Origin: Actinomadura sp. KC345
GTDB taxonomy: Bacteria; Actinomycetota; Actinomycetes; Streptosporangiales; Streptosporangiaceae
DNA length: 48,390 nt
Direction: 5' to 3'
Assembly (NCBI RefSeq): GCF_004348515.1
Contig: NZ_SMKH01000019.1
Span: 1 to 48,390, forward strand
Each line of letters opens with the position of its first letter. Within the stretch, counting starts at the first letter, position 1. This document shows, in pieces, positions 15,668-24,513 of this stretch. The position numbers and the translations under genes are program-made. Below the pieces are notes generated by a model that was not told the origin of the DNA, did not search any database, and saw only the letters and a program-made list of their open reading frames with translations.

Positions 15668-16771
15668 TCAGACGATTCCGTGGACCCAGCCGTAGGGGTC
15701 GGGGCGGGTGCCGTACTGGATGCCGACCAGCTCCTGGCGCAGCCGCATCGACAGTTCGCCGGGCTCGCCGTCCCCGATCGTCCACTCGCGGTCGGCGCCC
15801 TTGACCCGGCCGACCGGGCTGATGATCGCGGCCGTGCCGCAGCCGAACACCTCGGTGATCGCGCCGGACTCGCAGCCCGACTGCCACTCGTCGATGCTGA
15901 TCTTGCCTTCTTCGGCGGGGATGCCGAGGTCGGGCGCCAGCTTGAGCATCGAGTCGCGGGTGACGCCGGCGAGGAGCGTCCCGGTGAGCGCCGGGGTGAG
16001 GAGCCGGGCCCGCGAACCGCTGCCGTACACGAACATGAGGTTCATCGAGCCGACCTCCTCGACCCAGCGGTGCTCCACCGCGTCGAGCCAGACGACCTGG
16101 TCGCAGCCCTGCTCGACGGCCTCCGCCTGTCCGGCGAACGAGGCCGCGTAGTTGCCGCCGAACTTGGCCTCGCCGGTGCCGCCCGGGGCCGCGCGGGTGT
16201 AGTCCTGCGACAGCCACACCGAGACGGGCTTGACCCCGCGCGGGTAGTACAGGCCGGACGGGGACGCGATGACCATGAACAGGAACTCGCTCGCCGGGCT
16301 GTTGACGCCGAGTGCGCGGGTGGTGGCGAACATGAACGGCCGCAGGTAGAGGCTGTGGCCCTCGGCGTCGGGCACCCAGTCCTTGTCGGTCTTGACGAGG
16401 AGTTCGACCGCGTCCACGAACAGCTGCTCGGGGATCTCCGGCATCGCCATCCGGTGGGCGGAGCGGTTCATCCGGGCCGCGTTCATGTACGGCCTGAAGG
16501 TGACGATGGAGCCGTCCGGCTGCTTGTAGGCCTTGAGGCCCTCGAAGAGCTCCTGCGCGTAGTGGAACACCTGGCTGGCAGGATCCATGGGGATCGGCCC
16601 GTACGGTTCGAGGCGCGCGTCGTACCATCCCCGGTCGGCCGAGTACCGGATCGTGACCATGTGGTCGGTGAAATGGCGCCCGAAGCCGGGATCGGCCAGG
16701 ACGCGCGCGCGTTCGGCGGCGGTGGCGGGCCGCTCGGTTCGCGTGATCTCGAAGTCCAGGGTGTCGCTCAT
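15668..16771 (-). CDS. ilvE: Branched-chain-amino-acid aminotransferase
   Basis: 367 residues from ATG at 16771. A PLP enzyme of fold type IV that transfers the amino group to the 2-oxo acids of Val, Ile and Leu. QELFEGLKAY (about 73-82), LYLRPFMFAT, GEAKFGGNYAASFAGQ with the PLP lysine at about 203, VEEVGSMNLMFV with the PLP-pyridine Glu at about 239, and ITEVFGCGTAAIISPVGRV are all typical. Length and motifs match the class II BCAT subgroup used by actinomycetes. It lies about 175 bases downstream of leuB on the same strand, past an inverted repeat, and may have its own promoter. Confidence 0.97.
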   Translation of the reverse strand: MSDTLDFEITRTERPATAAERARVLADPGFGRHFTDHMVTIRYSADRGWYDARLEPYGPIPMDPASQVFHYAQELFEGLKAYKQPDGSIVTFRPYMNAARMNRSAHRMAMPEIPEQLFVDAVELLVKTDKDWVPDAEGHSLYLRPFMFATTRALGVNSPASEFLFMVIASPSGLYYPRGVKPVSVWLSQDYTRAAPGGTGEAKFGGNYAASFAGQAEAVEQGCDQVVWLDAVEHRWVEEVGSMNLMFVYGSGSRARLLTPALTGTLLAGVTRDSMLKLAPDLGIPAEEGKISIDEWQSGCESGAITEVFGCGTAAIISPVGRVKGADREWTIGDGEPGELSMRLRQELVGIQYGTRPDPYGWVHGIV

Positions 16772-16902
16772 CGCGGTTGTCCTCTCGCGGATCGCCGGGG
16801 CGGCCCCTTCGCCGCTTCGGCTTCCTTAGTCCCTATTGTCGTCCTTCGTCTAGACCCACCACTCCTTCGCTCGCGGCGCATACGGAAACGGGCGCGCCGC
16901 GA

Positions 16903-16945
16903 GGGCACGCCCGGAGTTCCCTGTTCCGACCAGAGAGGCGTGCCC
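16903..16945 (-). terminator. Inverted repeat directly after leuB
   Basis: GGGCACGCC (16903-16911) and GGCGTGCCC (16937-16945) form a 9-bp stem with a 25-base loop. The arm begins on the base after the leuB stop codon. It could be a weak terminator or processing hairpin between leuB and ilvE; there is no T-run. Confidence 0.5.
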
Positions 16946-18001
16946 CTAGCCGGATACTCGCTTGGCGATCGCGTCGCCGATCTGGGCGGTGGACCGGGCG
17001 CCGAGCGCGGCGCGCTCGGCCAGATCGTCGGACACCGCCTCCCCGACACGGCGGGCCGCGTCGCCGGCGCCAACGTGGTCGAGCAGCATGGCGACGGACA
17101 GGATCGTCGCGGTGGGGTCGGCCTTGCCCTGCCCGGCGATGTCGGGGGCGCTGCCGTGCACCGGCTCGAACATCGACGGCGCGGTGCGGTCCGGGTTGAC
17201 GTTGCCGGACGCGGCGAGCCCGATGCCGCCGGCGATCGCGGCGCCGATGTCGGTGATGATGTCGCCGAACAGGTTGTCGGTGACGACCACGTCGAACCGC
17301 TGCGGCTGGCTCACGAAGAACATCGTGGCCGCGTCGACGTGGACGTAGTCCGTGGAGACCTGCGGGTACTCCGCGCCGACCCGCTTGAGGACGCGCTGGT
17401 AGAGGTCGCCTGCGAACGTGAGGACGTTGTCCTTGTGCACGAGCGTCAGCTTCTTGCGAGGCCGCGACGCGGCGACCTCGAAGGCGTACCGGATCACGCG
17501 CTCGACGCCGTAGGCGGTGTTGACGCTCTCCTGCGTGGCGACCTCGTGCGGGGTGCCCTTGCGCAGCACGCCACCCACCCCGGTGTAGGGGCCTTCGGTG
17601 CCCTCCCGGACGACGACCATGTCGATGTCGTCCGTCGTCACGCCCGCCAGCGGAGTCGTGACGCCCGGGAACAGCTTCACCGGGCGCAGGTTCACGTAGT
17701 GGTCCAGCTCGAACCGGGCCCGCAGCAGCAGGCCGCGCTCCAGCGTCCCGCTCGGCACGCTCGGGTCGCCGACGGCCCCCAGCAGGATGACCTCCTGCTC
17801 GCGCAGCTCGTCCAGGACCGAGTCGGGCAGCGTCTCCCCCGTCCGGTGCCAGCGGGCGGCGCCCAGGTCATAGGAGGTGCGCTCGAAGGCGAGGTCACTG
17901 GACGGGACGGCCGCGTCGAGGACCTTCAGCCCCTCGGCGACCACTTCCGGGCCGATCCCGTCCCCGGGGATGACGGCCAGACGAATGCTGCGGGAAGCCA
18001 T
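16946..18001 (-). CDS. leuB: 3-isopropylmalate dehydrogenase
   Basis: 351 residues from ATG at 18001. It oxidatively decarboxylates 3-isopropylmalate (and, in the citramalate route, erythro-3-methylmalate) with [23 protein letters not shown] opens the chain, [14 protein letters not shown] precedes a catalytic-Lys motif LVHKDN (K190), [11 protein letters not shown] (241-251) binds the metal, and [20 protein letters not shown] (about 278-297) is the NAD site. Length is normal for the actinomycete form. leuC, leuD and leuA are not in the window. In this genome the enzyme is likely to serve both leucine and CimA-derived isoleucine synthesis; that dual role is inferred. Confidence 0.97.
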   Translation of the reverse strand: MASRSIRLAVIPGDGIGPEVVAEGLKVLDAAVPSSDLAFERTSYDLGAARWHRTGETLPDSVLDELREQEVILLGAVGDPSVPSGTLERGLLLRARFELDHYVNLRPVKLFPGVTTPLAGVTTDDIDMVVVREGTEGPYTGVGGVLRKGTPHEVATQESVNTAYGVERVIRYAFEVAASRPRKKLTLVHKDNVLTFAGDLYQRVLKRVGAEYPQVSTDYVHVDAATMFFVSQPQRFDVVVTDNLFGDIITDIGAAIAGGIGLAASGNVNPDRTAPSMFEPVHGSAPDIAGQGKADPTATILSVAMLLDHVGAGDAARRVGEAVSDDLAERAALGARSTAQIGDAIAKRVSG

Positions 18002-18063
18002 GCGCGCACTCTACTGCAAACGTCTCAGTGCTTGGGCTGTCATCTCAAATACCGGAACGGACG

Positions 18064-18726
18064 TCACCTGAGCCCGCAGTCACCGCACATCCCCCCGCCT
18101 GGGACGCGGTAGTAGAGGCAGCAGTTGTGCCGGACGAACCCGTCCGCCCCGAAGGACCCCGCGCCGGCCAGGGGCTCACGGGCCAGCAGCAGCCGCACGA
18201 TGGCGGCCCGCGCAGAGTCGGCCGGCCCGACGTTCAGGCTCCCGGCAAGCGCGGAGGCCGCATTCCCCCACACCAGGCCGTCCGCGAGGCCGACGAAGCT
18301 CGACAACACCTCATGCAAGGGCCTGAGCTGCTTGTCCACGACCATCGGATGGATGAGATCCGCGGCCTCCGACGGCCCCTCGACACCCCACCCGCGAGGC
18401 TCGGCGAGCCGAAGGCCGACCGACTCCCCCGGCGCCCACCGCCACCGAAGCCCCGCAAGATCGGGAACGACCCCGCGCGCCGCCGCCGCGACGACCGGCG
18501 ACCACAACCGCGAAGCAAGCCCCTGAAAGAAGATGGACGCGGCGACCCGCCCCTCACCAGTCCCAAGCCGCTCACCGTAATCTGCAACAACCTGGGCAAG
18601 CCGCTCGGACTCACTCTCAGGCAGCGGACGCCACCCGGGCCCCTCCGCCCCGCCGGCACCGATCTCGAAGTAGGGCCCGAGGAGAGCAACCTCGCCGAGC
18701 ACCCGCGCAACCTCGGCTGTGTTCAT
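18064..18726 (-). CDS. FhuF-like (2Fe-2S) protein
   Basis: 220 residues from ATG at 18726. The C-terminus HNCCLYYRVPGGGMCGDCGL carries the C-C-x10-C-x2-C motif that binds a [2Fe-2S] cluster in FhuF-type ferric-siderophore reductases. Upstream, SIFFQGLASRLWSPVVAAAA and the GLADGLVWGNAASAL helix match the rest of this family. It probably reduces or releases iron from siderophores; a transporter partner is not nearby. The start codon abuts repeat copy A, so the apparent ribosome-binding site GAGGG lies inside that repeat. It is transcribed toward leuB, 62 bases away. Confidence 0.88.
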   Translation of the reverse strand: MNTAEVARVLGEVALLGPYFEIGAGGAEGPGWRPLPESESERLAQVVADYGERLGTGEGRVAASIFFQGLASRLWSPVVAAAARGVVPDLAGLRWRWAPGESVGLRLAEPRGWGVEGPSEAADLIHPMVVDKQLRPLHEVLSSFVGLADGLVWGNAASALAGSLNVGPADSARAAIVRLLLAREPLAGAGSFGADGFVRHNCCLYYRVPGGGMCGDCGLR

Positions 18727-18900
18727 TGCAGTGCCCTCGGCGTCAGGCGCTGGCGCGCCTTCCTTCGGCGGGCACTGCGGTGCGATCGCTGCATCGCTCC
18801 GGCTCGCCTAGCGGCTCGCCGCGCGATCAGGTTTCTCGCTTCGCTCGCAACCTGCCTTCGGACACGATCGCAGTGGTTTTGGTTGTTGCGTGGTTGCGGT
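18727..18900 (-). repeat. Structured dispersed repeat, copy A
   Basis: Read on the minus strand, the element starts near CACCGCAACC (18900) and ends with GAGGGCACTGCA directly before the fhuF-like ATG. It contains GCGATCG (18865-18871) and GCGATCGC (18782-18789), a CAGGTT/AACCTG hairpin, and a terminal nested palindrome: outer arms 18728-18736/18770-18778 (GCAGTGCCC/GGGCACTGC) and inner arms 18745-18750/18755-18760 (AGGCGC/GCGCCT). Copies B and C align along the core with about 80 percent identity by eye. Confidence 0.85.
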
Positions 18901-18998
18901 GGGGTTGATGTCCGTACGCGTGGTCGACTGCCCCCTGCACTGGGAGCGCCGAGTGAGGTCGTTCGGCTTGTCTCGGGCTGCAGACTGGGTGGCATGTT

Positions 18999-19052
18999 TC
19001 GGGGAATCGGCGAAGCCGAGCCCCCAAGGCCCGACCGCCTAGGGGACTGCAA
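18999..19052 (+). repeat. Structured dispersed repeat, decayed partial copy D
   Basis: GCCCCCAAGGCCCGACCGCC followed by TAGGGGACTGCAATAA matches only the last 45-50 bases of copies A-C. The stem arms no longer pair well. The end of the copy lies within the 3' end of a small minus-strand ORF. Confidence 0.55.
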
Positions 19053-19158
19053 TAAACCCTCGTCCGCCGTTGTCGCGGCGGTCCAGGGCGGTCTGCAGGG
19101 CGCGGGCGGCTTCCTCTTCGGCGTCGTCCGCAGGGGTGTTGGTCCAGGTGTCATTCAT
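19039..19158 (-). CDS. Possible small acidic protein, 39 residues
   Basis: ATG at 19158 has GGAG nine bases upstream. The product starts MNDTWTNTPADDAEEEAARA, is acidic and helical, and ends RGFIAVP. The last four residues IAVP and the stop codon come from repeat copy D. The same IAVP occurs in the MnmA tail where repeat copy C is entered. No family recognised; coding status is uncertain but supported by composition and ribosome-binding site. Confidence 0.4.
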   Translation of the reverse strand: MNDTWTNTPADDAEEEAARALQTALDRRDNGGRGFIAVP

Positions 19159-19528
19159 GATGGTTCGCTCCGATCGCTGATGGTGGGGCCGCTGGCCGCC
19201 GGAGCGTGGTTCGCACGGTCCGGCGTGGACATCGGGCTCAAGGCCGGGCAGAACCTCCGCAGCGGGTGCCGGCCTGCCGATGATCAGGCCCCGCTGCGGC
19301 AGCGAAGGATTACCACGAAGCGCCGCATGACTACCTGCGAGATTACCCCGCGCCACCGTGGTTGTCCCGACCCGTGGCGGAATATCTCAATGACTGAGAC
19401 GCTTGGACGGAAAACGCACCACGGGCGGGCACCCGAGGCAAAACCCCGAACACCCGCCCGCCGTACGACTGAAACACCTCAGCCGGAGCCGTTCAACCGA
19501 TCACTACATGCGCTCCCGCACCAGCCAC
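19159..19528. other. Noncoding stretch between repeat copies
   Basis: No convincing gene in 370 bases. Composition is mixed, with an A-rich patch near 19410-19450. A perfect 8-bp inverted repeat CGGGCGGG (19422-19429) / CCCGCCCG (19453-19460) with a 23-base loop is present. The left end probably holds the promoter for the small ORF at 19039-19158. Confidence 0.5.
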
Positions 19529-19700
19529 CACCGCAACCTCGCGACACCAAAACCACCGCGATCGCGTCCGATGGCAGGTTTCGAGCCTGCGAGAAACCTG
19601 ATCGCGAAGCGAGCCGCAAGGCGAGTCGGAGCGATGCAGCGATCGCACCGTAGTTCCCGCCGAAGGAGGGCCCCCAGGGCCCGACGCCAAGGGAACTACA
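19529..19700 (+). repeat. Structured dispersed repeat, copy B
   Basis: Same element as copy A but on the plus strand. GCGATCGC palindromes lie at 19558-19565 and 19639-19646. CAGGTTTC/GAAACCTG forms an 8-bp hairpin. The outer terminal stem is GTAGTTCCC (19650-19658) with GGGAACTAC (19691-19699), and the inner stem is GGGCCC (19668-19673) with GGGCCC (19677-19682). Both stems differ in sequence from copy A yet remain fully paired. It ends 14 bases before the serA stop codon on the opposite strand. Confidence 0.85.
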
Positions 19701-19714
19701 ACAAGCACTGCGAA

Positions 19715-21298
19715 CTACAGATCGACTCTTCTTCCCATGTCGGCGCCCACCTCGCGGGAGATGGCGTCGGCCAGTTGGGGTCCGATCGCCGAGTCGACGG
19801 TCAGCGCGATCAGCGCCCTGCCGCCCTTGGTGTCCCGGCCGACCTGCATGCTGGCGATGTTGACCTGCTCGTCGCCGAGGATCCTGCCGACCGCGCCGAC
19901 GATCCCGGGACGGTCGACGTAGGAGAAGAACGCCATGTGCTCGGTCGGGACGAGCTCCATGTCGTAGCCGTTGATCTCGATGATCCGCTCGGCGTGCTTC
20001 GGGCCGGTGAGCGTGCCGGAGACCGAGACGACCGAGCCGTCGGACATCGTGCCGCGCACCTGGACGACGTTGCGCCAGTCCGGGCTGTCCTCGCTGGTGG
20101 TGAGGGTGACCTCGACGCCGCGGTCGCGGGCGAGCAGCGGTGCGTTGACGAACGTCACCGCCTCCTCGATCACGTCCACGAACACGCCCTTGAGCGCGGC
20201 GAGCTCCAGGACCTTGACATCGTGCTCGGCGATCTCGCCGCGGACCACCACGTCCAGCCGGACCGGGACGCCGCCCGCGAGGGCGGTGAAGATGCGGCCG
20301 AGCTTCTCGGCGAGCGGCAGGCCGGGCTTGACGTCCTCGGCGACCGCGCCGCCCTGGACGTTCACCGCGTCCGGCACGAACTCCCCGGACAGGGCCAGCT
20401 TGACCGAGCGGGCGACCTGCGTGCCCGCCTTCTCCTGCGCCTCGTGGGTGCTGGCGCCGAGGTGCGGGGTGACCACGACGTTGTCGTGCTGGAACAGCGG
20501 GCTGTCGGTGCACGGCTCGGTGCTGAACACGTCGACGCCTGCGCCGGCGACACGGCCGTCCTTGAGGGCGAGCTCCAGCGCGGCCTCGTCGACGATCCCG
20601 CCGCGGGCGGCGTTGACGATCCGCACCGTGGGCTTGACCTGGTGCAGCTCACGGTCGCCGATGAGGCCGAGGGTCTCCGGCGTCTTCGGCAGGTGGACGG
20701 TGATGAAGTCGCTCTCGCGGAGCAGCTCGTCCAGCGTGACGAGTTTCACGCCGAGCTGGGCGGCGCGGGCGGCCTGCACGTAGGGGTCGAACGCGATCAC
20801 GTTCATGTCGAAGGCGGCGAGGCGCTGGGCGACGAGGACGCCGATGCGGCCGAGGCCGAGGACGCCGACGGTCTTGCCCTGGAGCTCCACACCGGTGTAC
20901 TTGGACCGCTTCCACTCGCCCTGCTTGAGCGCGGCGTGGCCCTGGGGAACGTTCCGCGCGGTCGCGAGCAGGAGCGCGACGGCGTGCTCGGCGGCGGTGA
21001 CGATGTTGGACGTCGGCGCGTTGACGACCATGACGCCGGCCTTGGTGGCGGCCTCGACGTCGACGTTGTCGAGTCCGACGCCGGCGCGGGCGACGACGCG
21101 CAGCGCCTTGGCGTGCTGGAAGACCTCGGCGGTGACCTTGGTGGCGCTGCGCACGATCAGTGCGTCGGCGTCCGCCACGGCGGGCAGCAGCTTGTCTTTG
21201 TCGCTGCCGTCGACGTGGCGCACCTCGTAGTCGGCTTCCAGCACGGCGATCCCGGCCGGTGAGAGTTCTTCTGCGACGAGGACGACGGGCTTGCTCAA
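19715..21298 (-). CDS. serA: D-3-phosphoglycerate dehydrogenase
   Basis: 527 residues from TTG at 21298, with GAAGGA upstream. It oxidises 3-phosphoglycerate to 3-phosphohydroxypyruvate with NAD, the first step of serine synthesis. The nucleotide-binding GLGRIG is at 148-153, and the catalytic Arg-Glu-His set is R232 (NAARGGIVDE), E261 and H279 (TPHLGASTHEAQEK). A long C-terminal half holds the ASB domain and a final ACT domain (from about 452, FFSYVDRPGIVGAVGRILGD). This is the long type I form known from Mycobacterium and other actinomycetes, where the ACT/ASB domains mediate serine feedback. Monocistronic by spacing. Confidence 0.97.
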   Translation of the reverse strand: MSKPVVLVAEELSPAGIAVLEADYEVRHVDGSDKDKLLPAVADADALIVRSATKVTAEVFQHAKALRVVARAGVGLDNVDVEAATKAGVMVVNAPTSNIVTAAEHAVALLLATARNVPQGHAALKQGEWKRSKYTGVELQGKTVGVLGLGRIGVLVAQRLAAFDMNVIAFDPYVQAARAAQLGVKLVTLDELLRESDFITVHLPKTPETLGLIGDRELHQVKPTVRIVNAARGGIVDEAALELALKDGRVAGAGVDVFSTEPCTDSPLFQHDNVVVTPHLGASTHEAQEKAGTQVARSVKLALSGEFVPDAVNVQGGAVAEDVKPGLPLAEKLGRIFTALAGGVPVRLDVVVRGEIAEHDVKVLELAALKGVFVDVIEEAVTFVNAPLLARDRGVEVTLTTSEDSPDWRNVVQVRGTMSDGSVVSVSGTLTGPKHAERIIEINGYDMELVPTEHMAFFSYVDRPGIVGAVGRILGDEQVNIASMQVGRDTKGGRALIALTVDSAIGPQLADAISREVGADMGRRVDL

Positions 21299-21472
21299 GG
21301 AAACAGTCCTTCGGAAGTGGATGTCGGTGTGCTCTACAGGTGAAGTCGCGGGTCACCTCGTCGTGCCCTCGCCCCCACGCGAGTCTAACTGCACCCGGCG
21401 AGCACGGTTCCCGGCAGGGAGGCATGCACCGGTAACTCACGTTAGTCCCGCCGGTTCGCCCGGCGGGGCGGC

Positions 21473-22111
21473 TCAGGCCGCGTTGGGCTCCGGCATCGCG
21501 GCCAGGACGGACGCGACCCGCTCGGCGTCGGCGACGTGGATGTGCGGGACGTCCACGAACACCCGAAGCGGCCCGGCCGGCAGCCCCAGCTCGTCGGCGA
21601 CCCCGACCTGCACCTCGCGGAGCGGGATGTAGGTCAGGTAGCCGCGGTGGACGTTCTGCGACCGGAACATCGCCGTCATGATCAGCCGGTAGCCGCGGAT
21701 CCGGAACGACAGCGCGGTCAGGCTCGGCAGCCCGTCCGCCGGCTCGCCCGGGATCGTCAGCGAGATCCACGCGCTGGTCGTCCACGGCCTGGCCCGCAGC
21801 AGCTCCACCACCCAGCGGATCTGGTCGTTGCCCTGGAGGTCGTGGAGCCTCGGCCAGTACCGCCCGCGGACGGTGCGCCGCGTGCGCTCCTGAGCGCGCC
21901 GCACGAGCCGCGCCCGGTCGCCGTGCTCGCGCAGGATCGGGTCCTCCCAGCTCAGCGAGGCGACCTCGAACAACGCCGGCGGGCCCTCGATGATGGGCCC
22001 GGTGTCCTCCAGGCCGGCCTCGCCGGCGGTCCACACGTGCCGCAGGACGCCGATCCATGCCTGCCCGCAGGTCTCCCAGCGCCGGACGTCCTTGTCCTCC
22101 GCCGCCGGCAC
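21473..22111 (-). CDS. Thymidylate-synthase-fold protein lacking the catalytic cysteine
   Basis: 212 residues from GTG at 22111, with GAGGAG seven bases upstream. The C-terminal half follows the ThyA core order: LPSLTALSFRIRGYRLIMTA, FRSQNVHRGYLTYIPLREVQ, ELGLPAGPLRVFVDVPHIHV. In true ThyA the first of these reads LPPCH.L.QF and its Cys attacks dUMP; here Leu or Ser occupies that place. The RS..V and D..H[IY] elements that contact the nucleotide are retained. The N-terminal part includes a WI..L..VW.AG segment of unknown role. It could bind a pyrimidine nucleotide or be a hydroxymethylase relative; catalysis as ThyA is unlikely. It lies about 175 bases upstream of serA. Confidence 0.65.
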   Translation of the reverse strand: MPAAEDKDVRRWETCGQAWIGVLRHVWTAGEAGLEDTGPIIEGPPALFEVASLSWEDPILREHGDRARLVRRAQERTRRTVRGRYWPRLHDLQGNDQIRWVVELLRARPWTTSAWISLTIPGEPADGLPSLTALSFRIRGYRLIMTAMFRSQNVHRGYLTYIPLREVQVGVADELGLPAGPLRVFVDVPHIHVADAERVASVLAAMPEPNAA

Positions 22112-22628
22112 GTCACGACTCCTCGCCGTAATTCACCCCATGACCCGCGCTACGGATCGGGGAATTGCCCGCGGTCGGCATTGACATGCGGAGGAAGTTT
22201 TCCACCCCGCCTCCGGCCCGCGACCCTCCGTCGTTCTTGGACAGCATCACACCACTCATGTACTCCGCCCCAGCGCCGCTCCGGCGGCGGTCACATGGGC
22301 GTTCGCGCAGGGTGTTCCCGCACCGGCCGCTGCCGTCACGGCTTTCTTCAAGTATCAGCCAAAGCGCGCCGAAAGGATAGGGTAATTTATCCGGCCGGTA
22401 CCTTCACCGGCATTCTGACGCATGGCACGACCATGGGTCACTTGGACAATCTGTCCAAAGGATCGTGAAATACATCACGAGGGCCCGGCGTGCGCGGCCC
22501 GGCCGTCCCGTTCGGCCCGGACGGCGTGGAGCAGACCTGTATCGCGGAGGACACACCGATGATATTTCACTGTGTGCGACGGAGCCAAGCCTTAACGTGA
22601 CCGATGTTCCCGGCGATCAGGAGAGAAC
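22112..22628. promoter_or_regulatory. Long divergent intergenic region
   Basis: This 517-base region separates the divergent thymidylate-synthase-like gene and the next plus-strand gene. It is less GC-rich than average near 22320-22470. It contains the perfect inverted repeat TTGGACA-ATC-TGTCCAA (22442-22458), a good operator candidate, and a short upstream ORF near its right end. Nothing else is recognisable. Confidence 0.5.
22559..22600 (+). CDS. Possible 13-residue upstream ORF with a TTA codon
   Basis: ATG at 22559 has GGAGG eight bases upstream and encodes MIFHCVRRSQALT before a TGA. Its Leu codon is TTA, which is rare in high-GC actinomycetes and read by the bldA-type tRNA. The stop lies 28 bases before the start of the following gene. 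It may be a translated leader; evidence is limited to the ribosome-binding site and position. Confidence 0.3.
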   Translation: MIFHCVRRSQALT

Positions 22629-23417
22629 GTGACCTCGGATTGCACCATCAGCGTCCTGCGCGACGTCCTGCGCGTGTACGACCACCGCTACCTGAGCCTC
22701 GACCGGCTCCAGCGCGAGCGGCTCGTGGACGGCACCCGCCACGTCATCGGCGAGGAGGGGCTGAGCGACGCCGCACGCGCCGCCATGCCCGCCTCGGCCC
22801 GGCTCAGGGCCTTCTGCATCCAGCACGGCCTGCGCGAGGAACTGGAGCGGCTGATCCGCGACGAGATCGAGGGCGACCCGGCCGGCGCCGTCGTGGTGGG
22901 CGGCCGGATCTACGCCCTGTACCCCTACCTGCGCGGGGTCCCCCGGCAGGACGCCGACATCACGACCGAGGTCGGTGTCGACCACCGGTTGGACGGGGTG
23001 GCCTGGCAGGGCAAGAGGATCCGTATCCGGGGCGTCGCGGCACTCCAGCGCGTCGAGACGAACCGGACGGTCGTGGACGTCATCCTGCGCGAGCGCGTCT
23101 CGGGCAAGGAGCACGGTTTCCCCGCCGAGCCCTGGAAGGACCGCCCGGGAGGGTTCGAGGCCGTCGCCGACCCGGCGGTGGTGGAACCGGGACGCTGGGA
23201 CGTGCACGTCGCGACGACGGCGCACGGGGTGACGCGCGAGGCGCGCTTCGGCTCGGTGCGCGCCGAGGGCCTCAAGACGGTCCCGCAAGCCCGCGCGGCG
23301 GGCGCGCGGGACGCGCGGTTCTACTTCACCAGAGGCGGCCATCTGGCCCTGACGGTGGCCGAGGAACCGGCCGACACCTCGTGGCGCGCCAGGTTCCGCC
23401 GCCGCCTCAAGCGTTGA
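22629..23417 (+). CDS. Stand-alone glycosyltransferase C-terminal-type domain protein
   Basis: 262 residues from GTG at 22629, with AGGAGAG five bases upstream. Residues 10-95 are helical, with SARLRAFCIQHGLREELERL, followed by VVVGGRIYALYPYLRG and two beta-rich segments (WQGKRIRIRGVAALQRVETN; GRWDVHVATTAHGVTREARF). This resembles the region after the catalytic domain in large actinomycete family 2 glycosyltransferases of teichoic-acid type, where Ig-like domains follow a helical linker. The GT-A catalytic domain itself is absent. It might be a partner subunit, a binding module or a relic of a longer gene; the start and ribosome-binding site suggest it is expressed. Family link is from memory and moderate. 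Confidence 0.6.
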   Translation: MTSDCTISVLRDVLRVYDHRYLSLDRLQRERLVDGTRHVIGEEGLSDAARAAMPASARLRAFCIQHGLREELERLIRDEIEGDPAGAVVVGGRIYALYPYLRGVPRQDADITTEVGVDHRLDGVAWQGKRIRIRGVAALQRVETNRTVVDVILRERVSGKEHGFPAEPWKDRPGGFEAVADPAVVEPGRWDVHVATTAHGVTREARFGSVRAEGLKTVPQARAAGARDARFYFTRGGHLALTVAEEPADTSWRARFRRRLKR

Positions 23418-23469
23418 CCCGCGGCGTGCCGCCCTCACCGAGAGCCTGGGAAGGGCGGCACGCCGCGGG
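23418..23469. terminator. 18-bp perfect hairpin between convergent genes
   Basis: Arms 23418-23435 and 23452-23469 are perfectly complementary, very GC-rich, with a 16-base loop. It begins right after the stop codon of the plus-strand gene and ends 13 bases before the ilvC stop codon, so it can terminate transcription from both sides. Confidence 0.85.
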
Positions 23470-23482
23470 CCGCGACGAGGCG

Positions 23483-24505
<1,023 letters not shown>

Positions 24506-24513
24506 TCACCGGA

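Noticed and set aside
16772..16945. Possible third branched-chain leader before ilvE
   Set aside because: Short ORFs here are Arg/Gly-rich with no Ile/Leu/Val run, and there is no terminator with a T-run.
18723..19154. Minus-strand protein running through repeat copy A (RAARRAGAMQRSHRS-type frame)
   Set aside because: The same open frame occurs by chance in each repeat copy because of its sequence; the product is Arg-rich and overlaps the fhuF-like start.
18727..19700. CRISPR array or insertion sequence at the repeat cluster
   Set aside because: Copies are few, long and differently oriented, with no regular spacers, no cas genes and no transposase.
21299..21472. Possible leader peptide or attenuator before serA
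   Set aside because: A short GTG ORF can be read, but it has no run of Ser codons and no hairpin followed by T's, so it does not fit attenuation.
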